Source: Marinobacter sp. DY40_1A1
GTDB taxonomy: Bacteria; Pseudomonadota; Gammaproteobacteria; Pseudomonadales; Oleiphilaceae
Reading direction: 5' to 3'
DNA length: 64,000 bases
Assembly (NCBI RefSeq): GCF_016597815.1
Contig: NZ_VCHA01000001.1
Location: forward strand, 806,001 to 870,000
The notes under the pieces were generated by a model. The model was not told the DNA's origin. It made no database searches and saw only the letters and a program-made list of their open reading frames with translations. Positions 46,453-54,481 of this stretch are shown one piece after another. The position numbers and the translations under genes were made by a program. The stretch's first letter is position 1. Each line of letters starts with the position of its first letter.

Positions 46453-47820
46453 TTATCTCAAAAGTTTCTTGATATTCGATGACTGGGAAATGATTCCCTG
46501 TGAGGTGTACTGATTGCTGCGTTGTACGATTTTCGGGAGCTCATACAGATAGTTCACCATCAATCCGGCTGACTGCTTCAGACCTTTATCCGAGGTGTCA
46601 GCCATCCAGTTGAGCCGCGCGAGCTGGGCGCCATTGCTCAGATGAAAGTTCGCTACGGGATCGTTTGCACGTGATGTGCCGGGCTTGGTCGAGCTCAGAT
46701 AGGCAGCAGCAAGTTTCAGGATGGCTTCTTGTTGGGTGCCGGTGGTGTCCCCCTTGCTTGCCAGCACTGGATCACGTGGCGGCGGCGTGCTGAGCCACTG
46801 CTCACCGCCAGGTAGCTGCATGAGCTGGTCGGCTGGAGTGTTTTCAAGCCAGCGGCGGAAACCGGGAATAGGTGACAAAGTGGCGAACTGCTTAAGCTGA
46901 GGGAACTCGACCTGTAGCTTGCTGACCACTTGCTTGATCAGGAAGTTACCGAAGCTGATGCCCGCCAAGCCTTGTTGGGCGTTGGAAATTGAGTAGAAAA
47001 TGGCAGTGTCGGCTTTGTCGATGTCCTCAGTTGGCGCGTGCTCGTCCAGAAGCCTTTGAACGTTGTCGGCAAGACCATTCACCAAAGCCACCTCTACAAA
47101 AATCAGTGGTTCGTCTGGCATATTGGGATGAATAAAGGCGAAACAGCGGCGATCGAAATCCAGTCGGTTTTTGAGGTCGCTCCAGCTCTTGATGGCGTGT
47201 ACAGCTTCATATGCGATTAGCTTTTCGAGCATTGCGCCGCTGGAGTTCCAGCTGATCTCTTCCAGTTGGAGCAAGCCGATGTCGAACCAGGTGGCCAGCA
47301 AATCGCGTAGATCCGTTTCCAGTGGCCTCAGTTGCGGATAATCTTTGCGCAGCCTGAGCAGCTCCTCCCGCATATCTACCAGGAATTTGACGCCGGAAGG
47401 TACCCCATTGAATTGCTTCAGAAGCGCCGTTCGGCTTGGTATCAGAGCCTTGCGTAAGGATTGCGCGGCTTCTGTTTTTTCGTTGGGCTTGGCGTTGTGC
47501 CATTGATCGATAGCACTCTCTACGGTCATCTCGTTAACGCCGTAATGCTCTGCAAGCAAACCCAGAAAGCGAGTTCTTCCTGTTGTGGTCAGTTTCAGAT
47601 AGGCGCGGCCCAACAAGGCTGCCCGTTTGCGAGCTTCTACCTGACCGCCATTCTCGGAGAGGCAGTCGTCTATCCACTCCTTAACGATAGCAATATCAGC
47701 TTCCGGGAGGTCTTCCGCAATGCTCAGGATGTCTGAGCCACGACGGCCTACGGATTCCAGTCCGCCTGAAACCAGCTTCTTGAAGGCCCTTTCAAAAATG
47801 CTTACGGGTTGCCTCTGCAT
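46453..47820 (-). CDS. mcd: Malonyl-CoA decarboxylase
   Basis: This enzyme decarboxylates malonyl-CoA to acetyl-CoA. The N-terminal helical domain is followed by a GNAT-like catalytic domain with YSISNAQQGLAGISFGNFLIKQVV, FATLSPIPGFRRWL, and His393 in NFHLSNGAQLARLNWMAD, matching the catalytic histidine of the human enzyme. I start at ATG 47820 after GGGAG (455 residues); the frame runs on to 47970 but crosses the operator. It is the first gene of the leftward operon. No malonyl-CoA synthetase or malonate carrier of the mat type is beside it. Confidence 0.92.
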   Translation of the reverse strand: MQRQPVSIFERAFKKLVSGGLESVGRRGSDILSIAEDLPEADIAIVKEWIDDCLSENGGQVEARKRAALLGRAYLKLTTTGRTRFLGLLAEHYGVNEMTVESAIDQWHNAKPNEKTEAAQSLRKALIPSRTALLKQFNGVPSGVKFLVDMREELLRLRKDYPQLRPLETDLRDLLATWFDIGLLQLEEISWNSSGAMLEKLIAYEAVHAIKSWSDLKNRLDFDRRCFAFIHPNMPDEPLIFVEVALVNGLADNVQRLLDEHAPTEDIDKADTAIFYSISNAQQGLAGISFGNFLIKQVVSKLQVEFPQLKQFATLSPIPGFRRWLENTPADQLMQLPGGEQWLSTPPPRDPVLASKGDTTGTQQEAILKLAAAYLSSTKPGTSRANDPVANFHLSNGAQLARLNWMADTSDKGLKQSAGLMVNYLYELPKIVQRSNQYTSQGIISQSSNIKKLLR

Positions 47821-47891
47821 AACCTCGACTCCCTTGGTACAAAGCGGTGTTGTCTTTATTGAAGAGGGAAGGCTACCAGAGCATTTTGAAA

Positions 47892-47915
47892 AAACCAAGT
47901 AAAAGTACTTGGTTT
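47892..47915. promoter_or_regulatory. 24-bp palindromic operator, copy 1 (mcd / phaJ divergent promoters)
   Basis: Perfect arms AAACCAAGTA and TACTTGGTTT flank AAAG. The site is 72 nt before mcd and 54 nt before the MaoC gene. A second copy with 21 of 24 positions equal lies at 51867-51890. Such a long near-identical dyad at two promoters indicates one regulator. Confidence 0.8.
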
Positions 47916-47969
47916 GGTGCATATAAACCAGTAATGTAGTGGTCGAATGGTTCAATATGAGGAAGCACA

Positions 47970-48401
47970 ATGCAAGAATTACACGGTTACTATCTGGAAG
48001 ATCTGGAAGTTGGAATGGAGGCGTTCTACGCCAAGACTATTACGGAAGCTGATGTGGTGTTGTTCGCAGGTATTAGTGGTGACGACAACCCGGTACATAT
48101 AAATGCCGAGTATGCGAAGACCACGCCGTTTAAAGAGCGGATCGTTCACGGCATGTTCAGTGCCGCGCTGATTTCCGCCGTATTGGGCACGCGCTTGCCT
48201 GGCCCGGGTGCGATCTATATAGATCAGCAAATCAAGTTTAAAGCGCCGGTTCATATTGGCGATACGGTGGTTGCGTCTGCAAAAGTTATTGAAATAAACG
48301 AAGAGCGCCGCCGAGTGAAGTTGGAAACCATCTGCAAGGTGGGAGAGAAAGTTGTTGCGGAAGGTGTCGCCACCAATATGGTCGATCGCCGACCGGCCTA
48401 A
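47970..48401 (+). CDS. phaJ: MaoC-type (R)-specific enoyl-CoA hydratase
   Basis: A 143-residue hotdog-fold hydratase. The catalytic D-x4-H motif is Asp38 to His43 in SGDDNPVHINAEYAKTTPF, followed by the hydratase-2 segment IVHGMFSAALISAVLGTRLPGPG. PhaJ-type enzymes hydrate 2-enoyl-CoA to (R)-3-hydroxyacyl-CoA, the stereoisomer made by PhaB. It is divergent from mcd across the 24-bp operator and precedes the cysteine hydrolase by 14 nt. Confidence 0.9.
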   Translation: MQELHGYYLEDLEVGMEAFYAKTITEADVVLFAGISGDDNPVHINAEYAKTTPFKERIVHGMFSAALISAVLGTRLPGPGAIYIDQQIKFKAPVHIGDTVVASAKVIEINEERRRVKLETICKVGEKVVAEGVATNMVDRRPA

Positions 48402-48415
48402 ATCTGGAGACTGTT

Positions 48416-48961
48416 ATGTTAATGGATAAAGAGAAGTCCATCGTTGCCGTGATTGATGTTCAGGCCCGGCTATTAGGTGGCGTGCATGAAGCTGATAAGC
48501 TGGTGAATAACTGCAGTTGGTTGGTTCGTCTGGCAAAACTGCTGGACGTGCCGGTGGTGGGCTCAGAGCAATACCCCGATGGACTGGGGCCTACTGAAGA
48601 AGGTTTGCGTGAACTGGTGGGCCCGGCCAATATATACGGCAAAGCTCACTTTTCTTGCATTGATGACCCCGGGTTCGAAAATGCCTTTCGAACGCACGAT
48701 CGCAAACAGGTTGTTTTGTGCGGCATGGAATCTCAAGCTTGCGTGATGCAGTCGGCGATCAGGTTGCTTGAGAAGGGGTTGGAGGTATTTGTGGTAGCGG
48801 ATGCCATTTCGGCCCGCAACCCATACGACACCGAAGTAGCCCTACGACGGATGGAGCAAGCCGGAGCCAGAATTGTCACAAAAGAAATGGTCGGGTTCGA
48901 GTGGATACGGCGTTCTGATGCGGCTCAATTCAAGACCTTCAGTAAAGAGTTCCTGCGCTAG
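48416..48961 (+). CDS. Isochorismatase-family cysteine hydrolase
   Basis: The catalytic triad is Asp14 (AVIDVQARLL), Lys76 (YGKAHFSC) and Cys109 (GMESQACVMQSA), with the usual cis-peptide region before the cysteine. The family splits amides (nicotinamide, N-carbamoyl compounds) or isochorismate; the YcaC-like spacing suggests an amide or unknown substrate. ATG 48416 has GGAG 6 nt upstream. It follows the MaoC gene in the same operon. Confidence 0.88.
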   Translation: MLMDKEKSIVAVIDVQARLLGGVHEADKLVNNCSWLVRLAKLLDVPVVGSEQYPDGLGPTEEGLRELVGPANIYGKAHFSCIDDPGFENAFRTHDRKQVVLCGMESQACVMQSAIRLLEKGLEVFVVADAISARNPYDTEVALRRMEQAGARIVTKEMVGFEWIRRSDAAQFKTFSKEFLR

Positions 48962-48969
48962 TAAGTCAC

Positions 48970-49000
48970 GGGGCCCTGATGCAGTGTGGCTAAGGGCCCC
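48970..49000 (+). other. GC-rich hairpin between hydrolase and kinase genes
   Basis: GGGGCCCT (48970-48977) pairs with AGGGCCCC (48993-49000) around 15 nt, 9 nt after the hydrolase stop. No T-run follows. It may limit read-through into the two-component genes. Confidence 0.5.
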
Positions 49001-49057
49001 GGAGACAGTCAGAATAGGGTTCGACAAGGCAACCCGAGTTCCGAGAACCCGTTACCC

Positions 49058-49078
49058 ATGAAAAAACGTACCCCATGA
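49058..49078 (+). other. Six-codon upstream ORF overlapping the kinase start
   Basis: ATG 49058 encodes MKKRTP and stops at a TGA that overlaps the kinase ATG (ATGA). The kinase itself begins MKNRTP, so the leader and the true start look like an imperfect 17-nt tandem duplication. Neither start has a strong Shine-Dalgarno site. It could couple translation or just be a by-product of duplication. Confidence 0.4.
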
Positions 49079-50595
49079 AAAATCGCACCCCGGAAGAGGG
49101 GCTTACCGCCCTGACTGACGACGCTGAGCGCAACCGTTTGCTGGCGGAGATGGCTGAGCAGTCTACAGACATGATTTCGCGCCACACACCGGAAGACTGG
49201 CTGTTTATATATGCCTCTCCCGCGGTTACGCATTTGCTGGGCTACACGGTAGAAGAAATTGTTGGGATCTCGGCATACGATCTCTACCACCCGGATGATG
49301 TTGAAGACTTCCGCTTACGGGCACCCACGGTAAGTTATGATCGGGGTTTGTACACTCATACCTATCGCTTTCGCTGTAAAGATGGACACTACATCTGGTT
49401 GGAAAGTACCAGCCGGACCATTCGAGACCCGGAGACCAACGATATTCGGGAAATACTGGTGGTGTCTCGGGATGCAACCCACCGGATCATGGCAGATAAA
49501 GCAAGCCGCCGTTTGGCGCGGGTGCTGGAGAGCACTCAGGACCTGGTTATATTTGCGAATCTGGATTTTACCGTTTCGCACCTGAATGAAGCTGCCCGGA
49601 AGGCTCTTGAAATGGAGTGCACGGATTACAGCTCATTTCCGCTCTCGTGGCTTGTGACCGAAAAGGGCCTTGCCACGTTGATGGATGAAGGCTTTCCAGC
49701 AGCAGAGGAAACAGGAAGTTGGCGTGGAGAGCTAACGATGCAAAACCTGAATGCGTCTCGCATACCGGTCATGCTAGAGCTCCTGGCTCACCGATCCTTG
49801 CATGGGGATATCGAGTATTTTTCACTGGTCGCTCACGATCTTACCGAGAAAAAGGCCGCCGAAGACCAACTCAAGCAGTATCAGGCTGAAATTGATCACG
49901 CCAGCCGGTTGGTAACTATGGGGGAGCTGGCTTCAAGCCTGGCCCATGAGCTTAACCAACCACTCTCCGCTATGGTGAATTATTTGCGGGGCATCGAGAG
50001 ACGCTTTGCGGACAAGCCCACGCTCTCATGGAGCGATGTGGAATTGCCGATTACTCGAAGTATCCGTACGGCGTTGAGGGCAGGTGAGATCATCCATCGG
50101 ATGATGGATTTCACGAGAAAGCAGGAGCCAGTCGTTACTCGCCTCAATTTACCGGATTTGATTGGTGAGATGATCAACTTCTGCGAGAGCACGGCTGAAA
50201 GGCACAACGTGTCCGTAGTTTTTGAGCCCGATTTGAATTTGCCAGAAGTTAAAGGTGATCGGGTGCAGTTGGAGCAGGTAGTGTTGAACTTGATCGTGAA
50301 TGCTGTAGAGGCGAGTGCTTCTACTGATCGTGAGGACGCTGCCATTGTGCATGTCAGAGTCGTACCTCATGAGAGCGGGCAGCTGAGAGTGGAAGTTGAG
50401 GATCAGGGGCGGGGTATTTCCGAGGTGGATATGTCCCGTCTTTTTGATCGCTTTTTCTCAACCAAAGAGACCGGGCTTGGAATGGGGCTGGCCATCAGTC
50501 GTTCATTGGTAGAGAATCTTGGTGGCGAGCTCTGGGCGGAAAACCTCCATACTGGCGGCGCACGTTTTTCATTTACTCTCAATATTGCTGACTGA
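49075..50595 (+). CDS. Soluble PAS-domain sensor histidine kinase
   Basis: Two PAS-like regions (about 25-140, with FIYASPAVTHLLGYTVEEIVG and a PAC ending, and about 145-265) precede the HisKA domain with phospho-acceptor His291 in SSLAHELNQPLSAM. The ATPase domain follows with NLIVNAVEAS (N box), VEDQGRGI (G1), and TGLGMGLAIS (G2). No membrane helix is present, so it senses a cytoplasmic signal. It lies 6 nt before a FixJ-type regulator, its clear partner. The PAS ligand is unknown; I see no heme-ligand signature I would trust. Confidence 0.93.
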   Translation: MKNRTPEEGLTALTDDAERNRLLAEMAEQSTDMISRHTPEDWLFIYASPAVTHLLGYTVEEIVGISAYDLYHPDDVEDFRLRAPTVSYDRGLYTHTYRFRCKDGHYIWLESTSRTIRDPETNDIREILVVSRDATHRIMADKASRRLARVLESTQDLVIFANLDFTVSHLNEAARKALEMECTDYSSFPLSWLVTEKGLATLMDEGFPAAEETGSWRGELTMQNLNASRIPVMLELLAHRSLHGDIEYFSLVAHDLTEKKAAEDQLKQYQAEIDHASRLVTMGELASSLAHELNQPLSAMVNYLRGIERRFADKPTLSWSDVELPITRSIRTALRAGEIIHRMMDFTRKQEPVVTRLNLPDLIGEMINFCESTAERHNVSVVFEPDLNLPEVKGDRVQLEQVVLNLIVNAVEASASTDREDAAIVHVRVVPHESGQLRVEVEDQGRGISEVDMSRLFDRFFSTKETGLGMGLAISRSLVENLGGELWAENLHTGGARFSFTLNIAD

Positions 50596-50601
50596 TTATT
50601 C

Positions 50602-51240
50602 ATGACCTCAAATAACGACGCACAAACAGTTTTCGTAATTGATGATGACACCGACGTTAGAGATTCATTGAAGTGGTTGCTGGAGTCTGTAGGGCTCAAT
50701 GTTCAGACCTACGAGAATGCCATGACGTTCTTTGAAACTTTCGATGTTGGCGCCAGTGGTTGTATTGTAATGGATGTGCGGATGCCCGGCTTGAGCGGTA
50801 TTAATGCCCAGAAAAAACTGCCGGAATACAATATTGAGCTGCCGGTAATCATGATTTCGGCCCACGGTAATGTGGATATGGCAGTGACCGCCCTGACCCA
50901 GGGAGCCATTACATTTATTGAAAAGCCATTTGATGACCAAACCCTGATTGATCATGTGCATAATGCATTGGAAAAAGATCGGGCTCGTTCTGTTTATCGC
51001 CGCTCCCAGTCGCGTATAAGAGACTGTTACGACCGGTTGACTCGAAGAGAGCGTCAGGTACTGGAGTTGATCGTTAAGGGGTTGTCTAACCAGGAAGCGG
51101 CGGATGAACTCGGTATTAACAGAAAAACAGTGGAAGGCCACCGGGCTAATATGACCGCAAAAATGAAAGTAGATTCGTTTGCGGAACTGGTACAGGTAGC
51201 CATAGCGCTAGGATTGGTACAGGGTATTACAAGCTTGTAA
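50602..51240 (+). CDS. FixJ-type response regulator (receiver plus LuxR HTH)
   Basis: The receiver has Asp14-Asp16, phospho-acceptor Asp58 in CIVMDVRMPG and Lys108 in IEKPF. The C-terminal LuxR helix-turn-helix (about 145-205: LTRRERQVLELIVKGLSNQEAADELGINRKTVEGHRANM) binds DNA. The 212-residue size and layout match FixJ, StyR and TodT. It is paired with the upstream kinase. The two 24-bp operators flank this gene pair and contain AAGTA and AAACCA elements, so it is a candidate for their regulator; this is inference. Confidence 0.93.
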   Translation: MTSNNDAQTVFVIDDDTDVRDSLKWLLESVGLNVQTYENAMTFFETFDVGASGCIVMDVRMPGLSGINAQKKLPEYNIELPVIMISAHGNVDMAVTALTQGAITFIEKPFDDQTLIDHVHNALEKDRARSVYRRSQSRIRDCYDRLTRRERQVLELIVKGLSNQEAADELGINRKTVEGHRANMTAKMKVDSFAELVQVAIALGLVQGITSL

Positions 51241-51258
51241 ATCCAACAGCACAGCGGG

Positions 51259-51684
51259 TCAAAGCCTAGCGAGGATTTGTCTGGCAGCGTCCGGTAACCT
51301 GATCGGTTTTTGGGTGATATCGTCAACGCAAACAATCACTGTCTCGGCCGTTGCGCAACACACGCCATTCTGAAAAACTCCCTGATATAGCTGTATCGAA
51401 CTGTTGCCGACACGTGTGACGGCCGTTCCAATATCCACAACTCCTGGCCAACGAATCTCGGCGCGCAGTTGCAGATTCAGATTGACGATTACGAAGGAGG
51501 TGCCAGCAGATGCGAGTGGTGCTTCCGAATCGTAGATCAGCTCAACTCGCCCTGTTTCAATAAACGTTGAAAATACCGCATTGTTCACATGACCCTGACG
51601 ATCTGTGTCTGCGTAGCGCAGCTTGTCATAGGTGCGAAGCGGAAACTGTTCCAGATTCCAATTTTCGTGCATGCCATCTGTCAT
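51259..51684 (-). CDS. Acyl-CoA thioesterase, hotdog fold (4HBT)
   Basis: The motif YADTDRQGHVNNAVFSTFIETGR near the N-terminus is that of 4-hydroxybenzoyl-CoA thioesterase-like enzymes, with the catalytic aspartate in the TDRQGH stretch. It should hydrolyse short or medium acyl-CoA. I start at ATG 51684 preceded by AGGAGAGG (141 residues); the frame reaches 51702. It is convergent with the regulator and divergent from the molybdoenzyme, whose promoter region it may share. Confidence 0.88.
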   Translation of the reverse strand: MTDGMHENWNLEQFPLRTYDKLRYADTDRQGHVNNAVFSTFIETGRVELIYDSEAPLASAGTSFVIVNLNLQLRAEIRWPGVVDIGTAVTRVGNSSIQLYQGVFQNGVCCATAETVIVCVDDITQKPIRLPDAARQILARL

Positions 51685-51800
51685 TCTTGATCCTCTCCTC
51701 ATTCAGGCTAGCGGGTTCGGAGCATTGCGTACGGCATTGAGTATGTCAAATTCCCTTTCACCTTCCTCCTTTACATCCAGTTTTAGCACAGCTGCATACG

Positions 51801-51815
51801 CCATATTTTGTATGG
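51801..51815. repeat. Small inverted repeat CCATA-N5-TATGG upstream of the thioesterase
   Basis: The arms 51801-51805 and 51811-51815 lie within two TGCATAC direct repeats (about 51793 and 51822), 117 nt before the thioesterase start and 52 nt before operator copy 2. It may be part of the leftward promoter. Confidence 0.35.
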
Positions 51816-51866
51816 TTCGGGTGCATACCTGGCAAGCCAAGTAATAATGCTTAATTAAATTTAAAC

Positions 51867-51890
51867 AAACCGAGTACAAGTACTTGCTTT
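51867..51890. promoter_or_regulatory. 24-bp operator, copy 2 (molybdoenzyme promoter)
   Basis: AAACCGAGTA, CAAG, TACTTGCTTT: the same layout as the copy at 47892-47915, differing at three positions. The inner CAAGTACTTG (51877-51886) is a perfect palindrome. It ends 48 nt before the molybdoenzyme ATG, close to the 54 nt seen at phaJ. Confidence 0.8.
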
Positions 51891-51938
51891 TGGTCTATGC
51901 TGTCCTTTCCTAATAATAAAATGAAGAGGGCTCGAATC

Positions 51939-54281
51939 ATGACATCTGGGCACGCGAAAAATGGAACGCTCACTAGCAGCCATTGGGGCACCTATCGAGT
52001 TCATGCGGAGAACGGAAGCATTACCGCTCTGGAAGGGTTTGAGCGGGATGAAGACCCGTCGCTCATAGGACAAGGTATTGTAGATGTTCTTGACGGACCG
52101 ACGCGTATCAAAAAACCCATGGTCCGGCGCGGATGGCTCGAGCATGGGCCAGGAAATACAGAGGGTGCCAGGGGGGCTGATGAGTTTGTTGAGGTGTCTT
52201 GGTCTAAAGCAATCAAGCTGGTGGTAGAAGAACTAAATCGAGTTCGCGACCGTTACGGTAACCGGGCTATTTATGGTGGCTCCTATGGCTGGTCCAGCGC
52301 AGGCCGTTTTCATCATGCCCAGAGCCAGTTAAAGAGGTTTCTTAACTCGGTTGGGGGCTACACCTATTCATTGAACACATACAGCTATGCAGCGGCTGAA
52401 GTCACTTTGCCTCATGTGCTTGGAGACTTTTATTCCATGGTCAACGGCGCAACCAGTTGGGACGTTATCAAGGAGCATTCCAGCTTGTTTGTGGCGTTTG
52501 GTGGGGCGCCCGCCAAGAATGGCCAGGTGACCAATGGAGGTGTAGGCCGCCATGTACAGAAGCAGGGCATGCTGGATGCAGCTTCAAATGGGGTAAAGGT
52601 CGTTAATGTTAGCCCGTTACGCTCAGATGTTCTTGATGAAATGGGTGCAGACTGGATCCCTGTTTACCCAGGCAGTGATGTGGCACTTCTTCTTGGTATT
52701 GCACACACCCTCCATACTGAAAAGCTGGCAGATACCGAGTTTCTATCTACCTATACCGTGGGCTATGAACGTTTCCGGCAGTATTTCATGGGCGAGACCG
52801 ATGGTGTCGTTAAAGACTGCTCTTGGGCCGAGCTCAAGACGGGAATACCTGCTGCACGTATCCGGGATTTGGCGAGGGATATGGCTCGCCAACGCACAAT
52901 GATTTCTGTGAGCTGGTCTCTTACGCGACAGGACAATGGAGAGCAACCCTACTGGGCAGCAATCGCGGTCGCTTCCATGTTGGGGCAGTTGGGCCTGCCT
53001 GGTGGTGGTATAGGTTTTGGTTACAGTGCCATGAACGCTATTGGTGCTAACTATGAGGGCATTCCCGGTGCGTCTCTACCTCAGGGAAAGAATCCGATAA
53101 AAAGCTTTATTCCCGTCGCTAGAGTTACAGATCTACTGCTTAACCCTGGTAAGCAGTTTGAATACAACGGAATGACTGGAACCTATCCAGAGATCAAGCT
53201 GGTTTACTGGGCGGGGGGGAATCCTTTTCATCACCATCAGGATCTCGTTCGCATGAGGAAGGCGTGGCAGAAGCCCGACACGGTTATTGTTCATGAATGG
53301 TGCTGGAATGCTCAAGCCAAACACGCAGATATAGTTCTGCCCGCAGCGACTTTTCTGGAGCGTAACGATATCGCCTCATCCAGCCGGGACCCTTTCCTTG
53401 TGTACATGCAAAAAGCCGCAGAGCCGGTAGGCCAAAGCCTGACAGACTATGAGATTTTCAGTGCGCTGGCGGAAGAGCTTGGTGCACGTGAAGCCTTCAC
53501 AGAAGGTCGCGACGAAGAGCAGTGGTTGCAGGTAATTTATGATGAAACGCGGCAGAAGGCGGGTGCTAGAGGTATCAATCTACCAACCTTTGAAGAATTC
53601 AAAGCAAAAGGATGGTTTGAAAATGAGATGCCGAAAGAACCCCAGGTTTTGATGAAAGCCTTTCGTGAGAACCCTGAGGCGAATGCTCTCGGAACGCCAA
53701 GCGGAAAAATAGAGATCTTCTCCGAGACTGTCGCAGGCTTTGGTTATGAGGAGTGTCCGGGTTTTCCATTTTGGAATGACCCCAAAGAATGGTTGGGACA
53801 GCAAGCCTCTGAATACCCGTTGCATCTGGTTTCAAACCAGCCGAAAAACAAGCTGCACTCTCAATTGGATCACGGTTCACATAGCCGAAAATCAAAGATA
53901 AATGGGCGAGAGCCGGTGGTTATTCACCCGGATGATGCCAAGGCCAGGAATATCGTAGACGGTAGCCTGGTTCGCCTCTTCAATGGCCGTGGTGCCTGTC
54001 TATGCTCTGCCGTGGTTAGCGATGAAGTGCGCCCGAGAGTGTTACAGCTGAGCACGGGGGCCTGGTTTGATCCGCCACAACTTGCATCTACGGAAGTATC
54101 GTGCCGGCACGGTAACCCGAATGTTCTTACCCGGGATGAAGGAACATCCCGCCTAGCTCAGGGACCGAGTGCACTGTCATGCCTCGTGGAAATTGAATTG
54201 TTTAGCGGGGAAGCGTCGGATATGCCGATGGGTGCTTTTTCACCGCCCGTGATCCGTAGCGAGCCTGTTGTGGGCTCATAG
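51939..54281 (+). CDS. BisC/DMSO-reductase-family molybdopterin S/N-oxide reductase
   Basis: A 780-residue enzyme of the bis-MGD type. It starts with SSHWGTYRVHAENG and RRGWLEHGPG, and the molybdenum ligand is the serine Ser120 in GGSYGWSSAGRFHHAQSQ, aligned with the ligand serine of DMSO reductase. Later come VYWAGGNPFHHHQDL and the MGD-binding C-terminal domain (HLVSNQPKNKLHSQLDHG). There is no iron-sulfur motif and no Tat signal, so it is cytoplasmic, as biotin sulfoxide reductase is. I start at ATG 51939 after GAAGAGGG. Its substrate (sulfoxide or N-oxide) is unknown; its promoter carries operator copy 2. Confidence 0.9.
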   Translation: MTSGHAKNGTLTSSHWGTYRVHAENGSITALEGFERDEDPSLIGQGIVDVLDGPTRIKKPMVRRGWLEHGPGNTEGARGADEFVEVSWSKAIKLVVEELNRVRDRYGNRAIYGGSYGWSSAGRFHHAQSQLKRFLNSVGGYTYSLNTYSYAAAEVTLPHVLGDFYSMVNGATSWDVIKEHSSLFVAFGGAPAKNGQVTNGGVGRHVQKQGMLDAASNGVKVVNVSPLRSDVLDEMGADWIPVYPGSDVALLLGIAHTLHTEKLADTEFLSTYTVGYERFRQYFMGETDGVVKDCSWAELKTGIPAARIRDLARDMARQRTMISVSWSLTRQDNGEQPYWAAIAVASMLGQLGLPGGGIGFGYSAMNAIGANYEGIPGASLPQGKNPIKSFIPVARVTDLLLNPGKQFEYNGMTGTYPEIKLVYWAGGNPFHHHQDLVRMRKAWQKPDTVIVHEWCWNAQAKHADIVLPAATFLERNDIASSSRDPFLVYMQKAAEPVGQSLTDYEIFSALAEELGAREAFTEGRDEEQWLQVIYDETRQKAGARGINLPTFEEFKAKGWFENEMPKEPQVLMKAFRENPEANALGTPSGKIEIFSETVAGFGYEECPGFPFWNDPKEWLGQQASEYPLHLVSNQPKNKLHSQLDHGSHSRKSKINGREPVVIHPDDAKARNIVDGSLVRLFNGRGACLCSAVVSDEVRPRVLQLSTGAWFDPPQLASTEVSCRHGNPNVLTRDEGTSRLAQGPSALSCLVEIELFSGEASDMPMGAFSPPVIRSEPVVGS

Positions 54282-54335
54282 ACCCCCTGTTTATTAGCTG
54301 CATAACACACCTGTTCAGGAAAAATATGTATGTCC

Positions 54336-54353
54336 CATTCGAAGGCATTCGAA
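54336..54353 (+). repeat. CATTCGAA direct repeat one helical turn apart
   Basis: CATTCGAA occurs at 54336-54343 and 54346-54353, exactly 10 nt apart. A third TTCGAA, within ATTTCGAAAT, lies at 54450-54455 just before the permease. The three could be regulator contacts on one DNA face. Confidence 0.4.
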
Positions 54354-54381
54354 AAATAAGGGTTTTGCCTTTTATATCGAG

Positions 54382-54409
54382 TAAATACCCTTGATTGGCC
54401 GGGTATTTA
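54382..54409 (+). terminator. Weak intrinsic terminator or hairpin after the molybdoenzyme gene
   Basis: TAAATACCC (54382-54390) pairs with GGGTATTTA (54401-54409) around 10 nt and is followed by TTATTA. It separates the molybdoenzyme from the permease, leaving the permease to its own promoter. Confidence 0.55.
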
Positions 54410-54481
54410 TTATTAGTATTCGGGTTGAGATAGTTTCTTTCCTATGCATTTCGAAATTCAATTGGATGGAGAACAACAACA

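Noticed and set aside
47821-47970. Longer N-terminus of malonyl-CoA decarboxylase
   Set aside because: It would translate through the palindromic operator and lacks a ribosome site; ATG 47820 has GGGAG.
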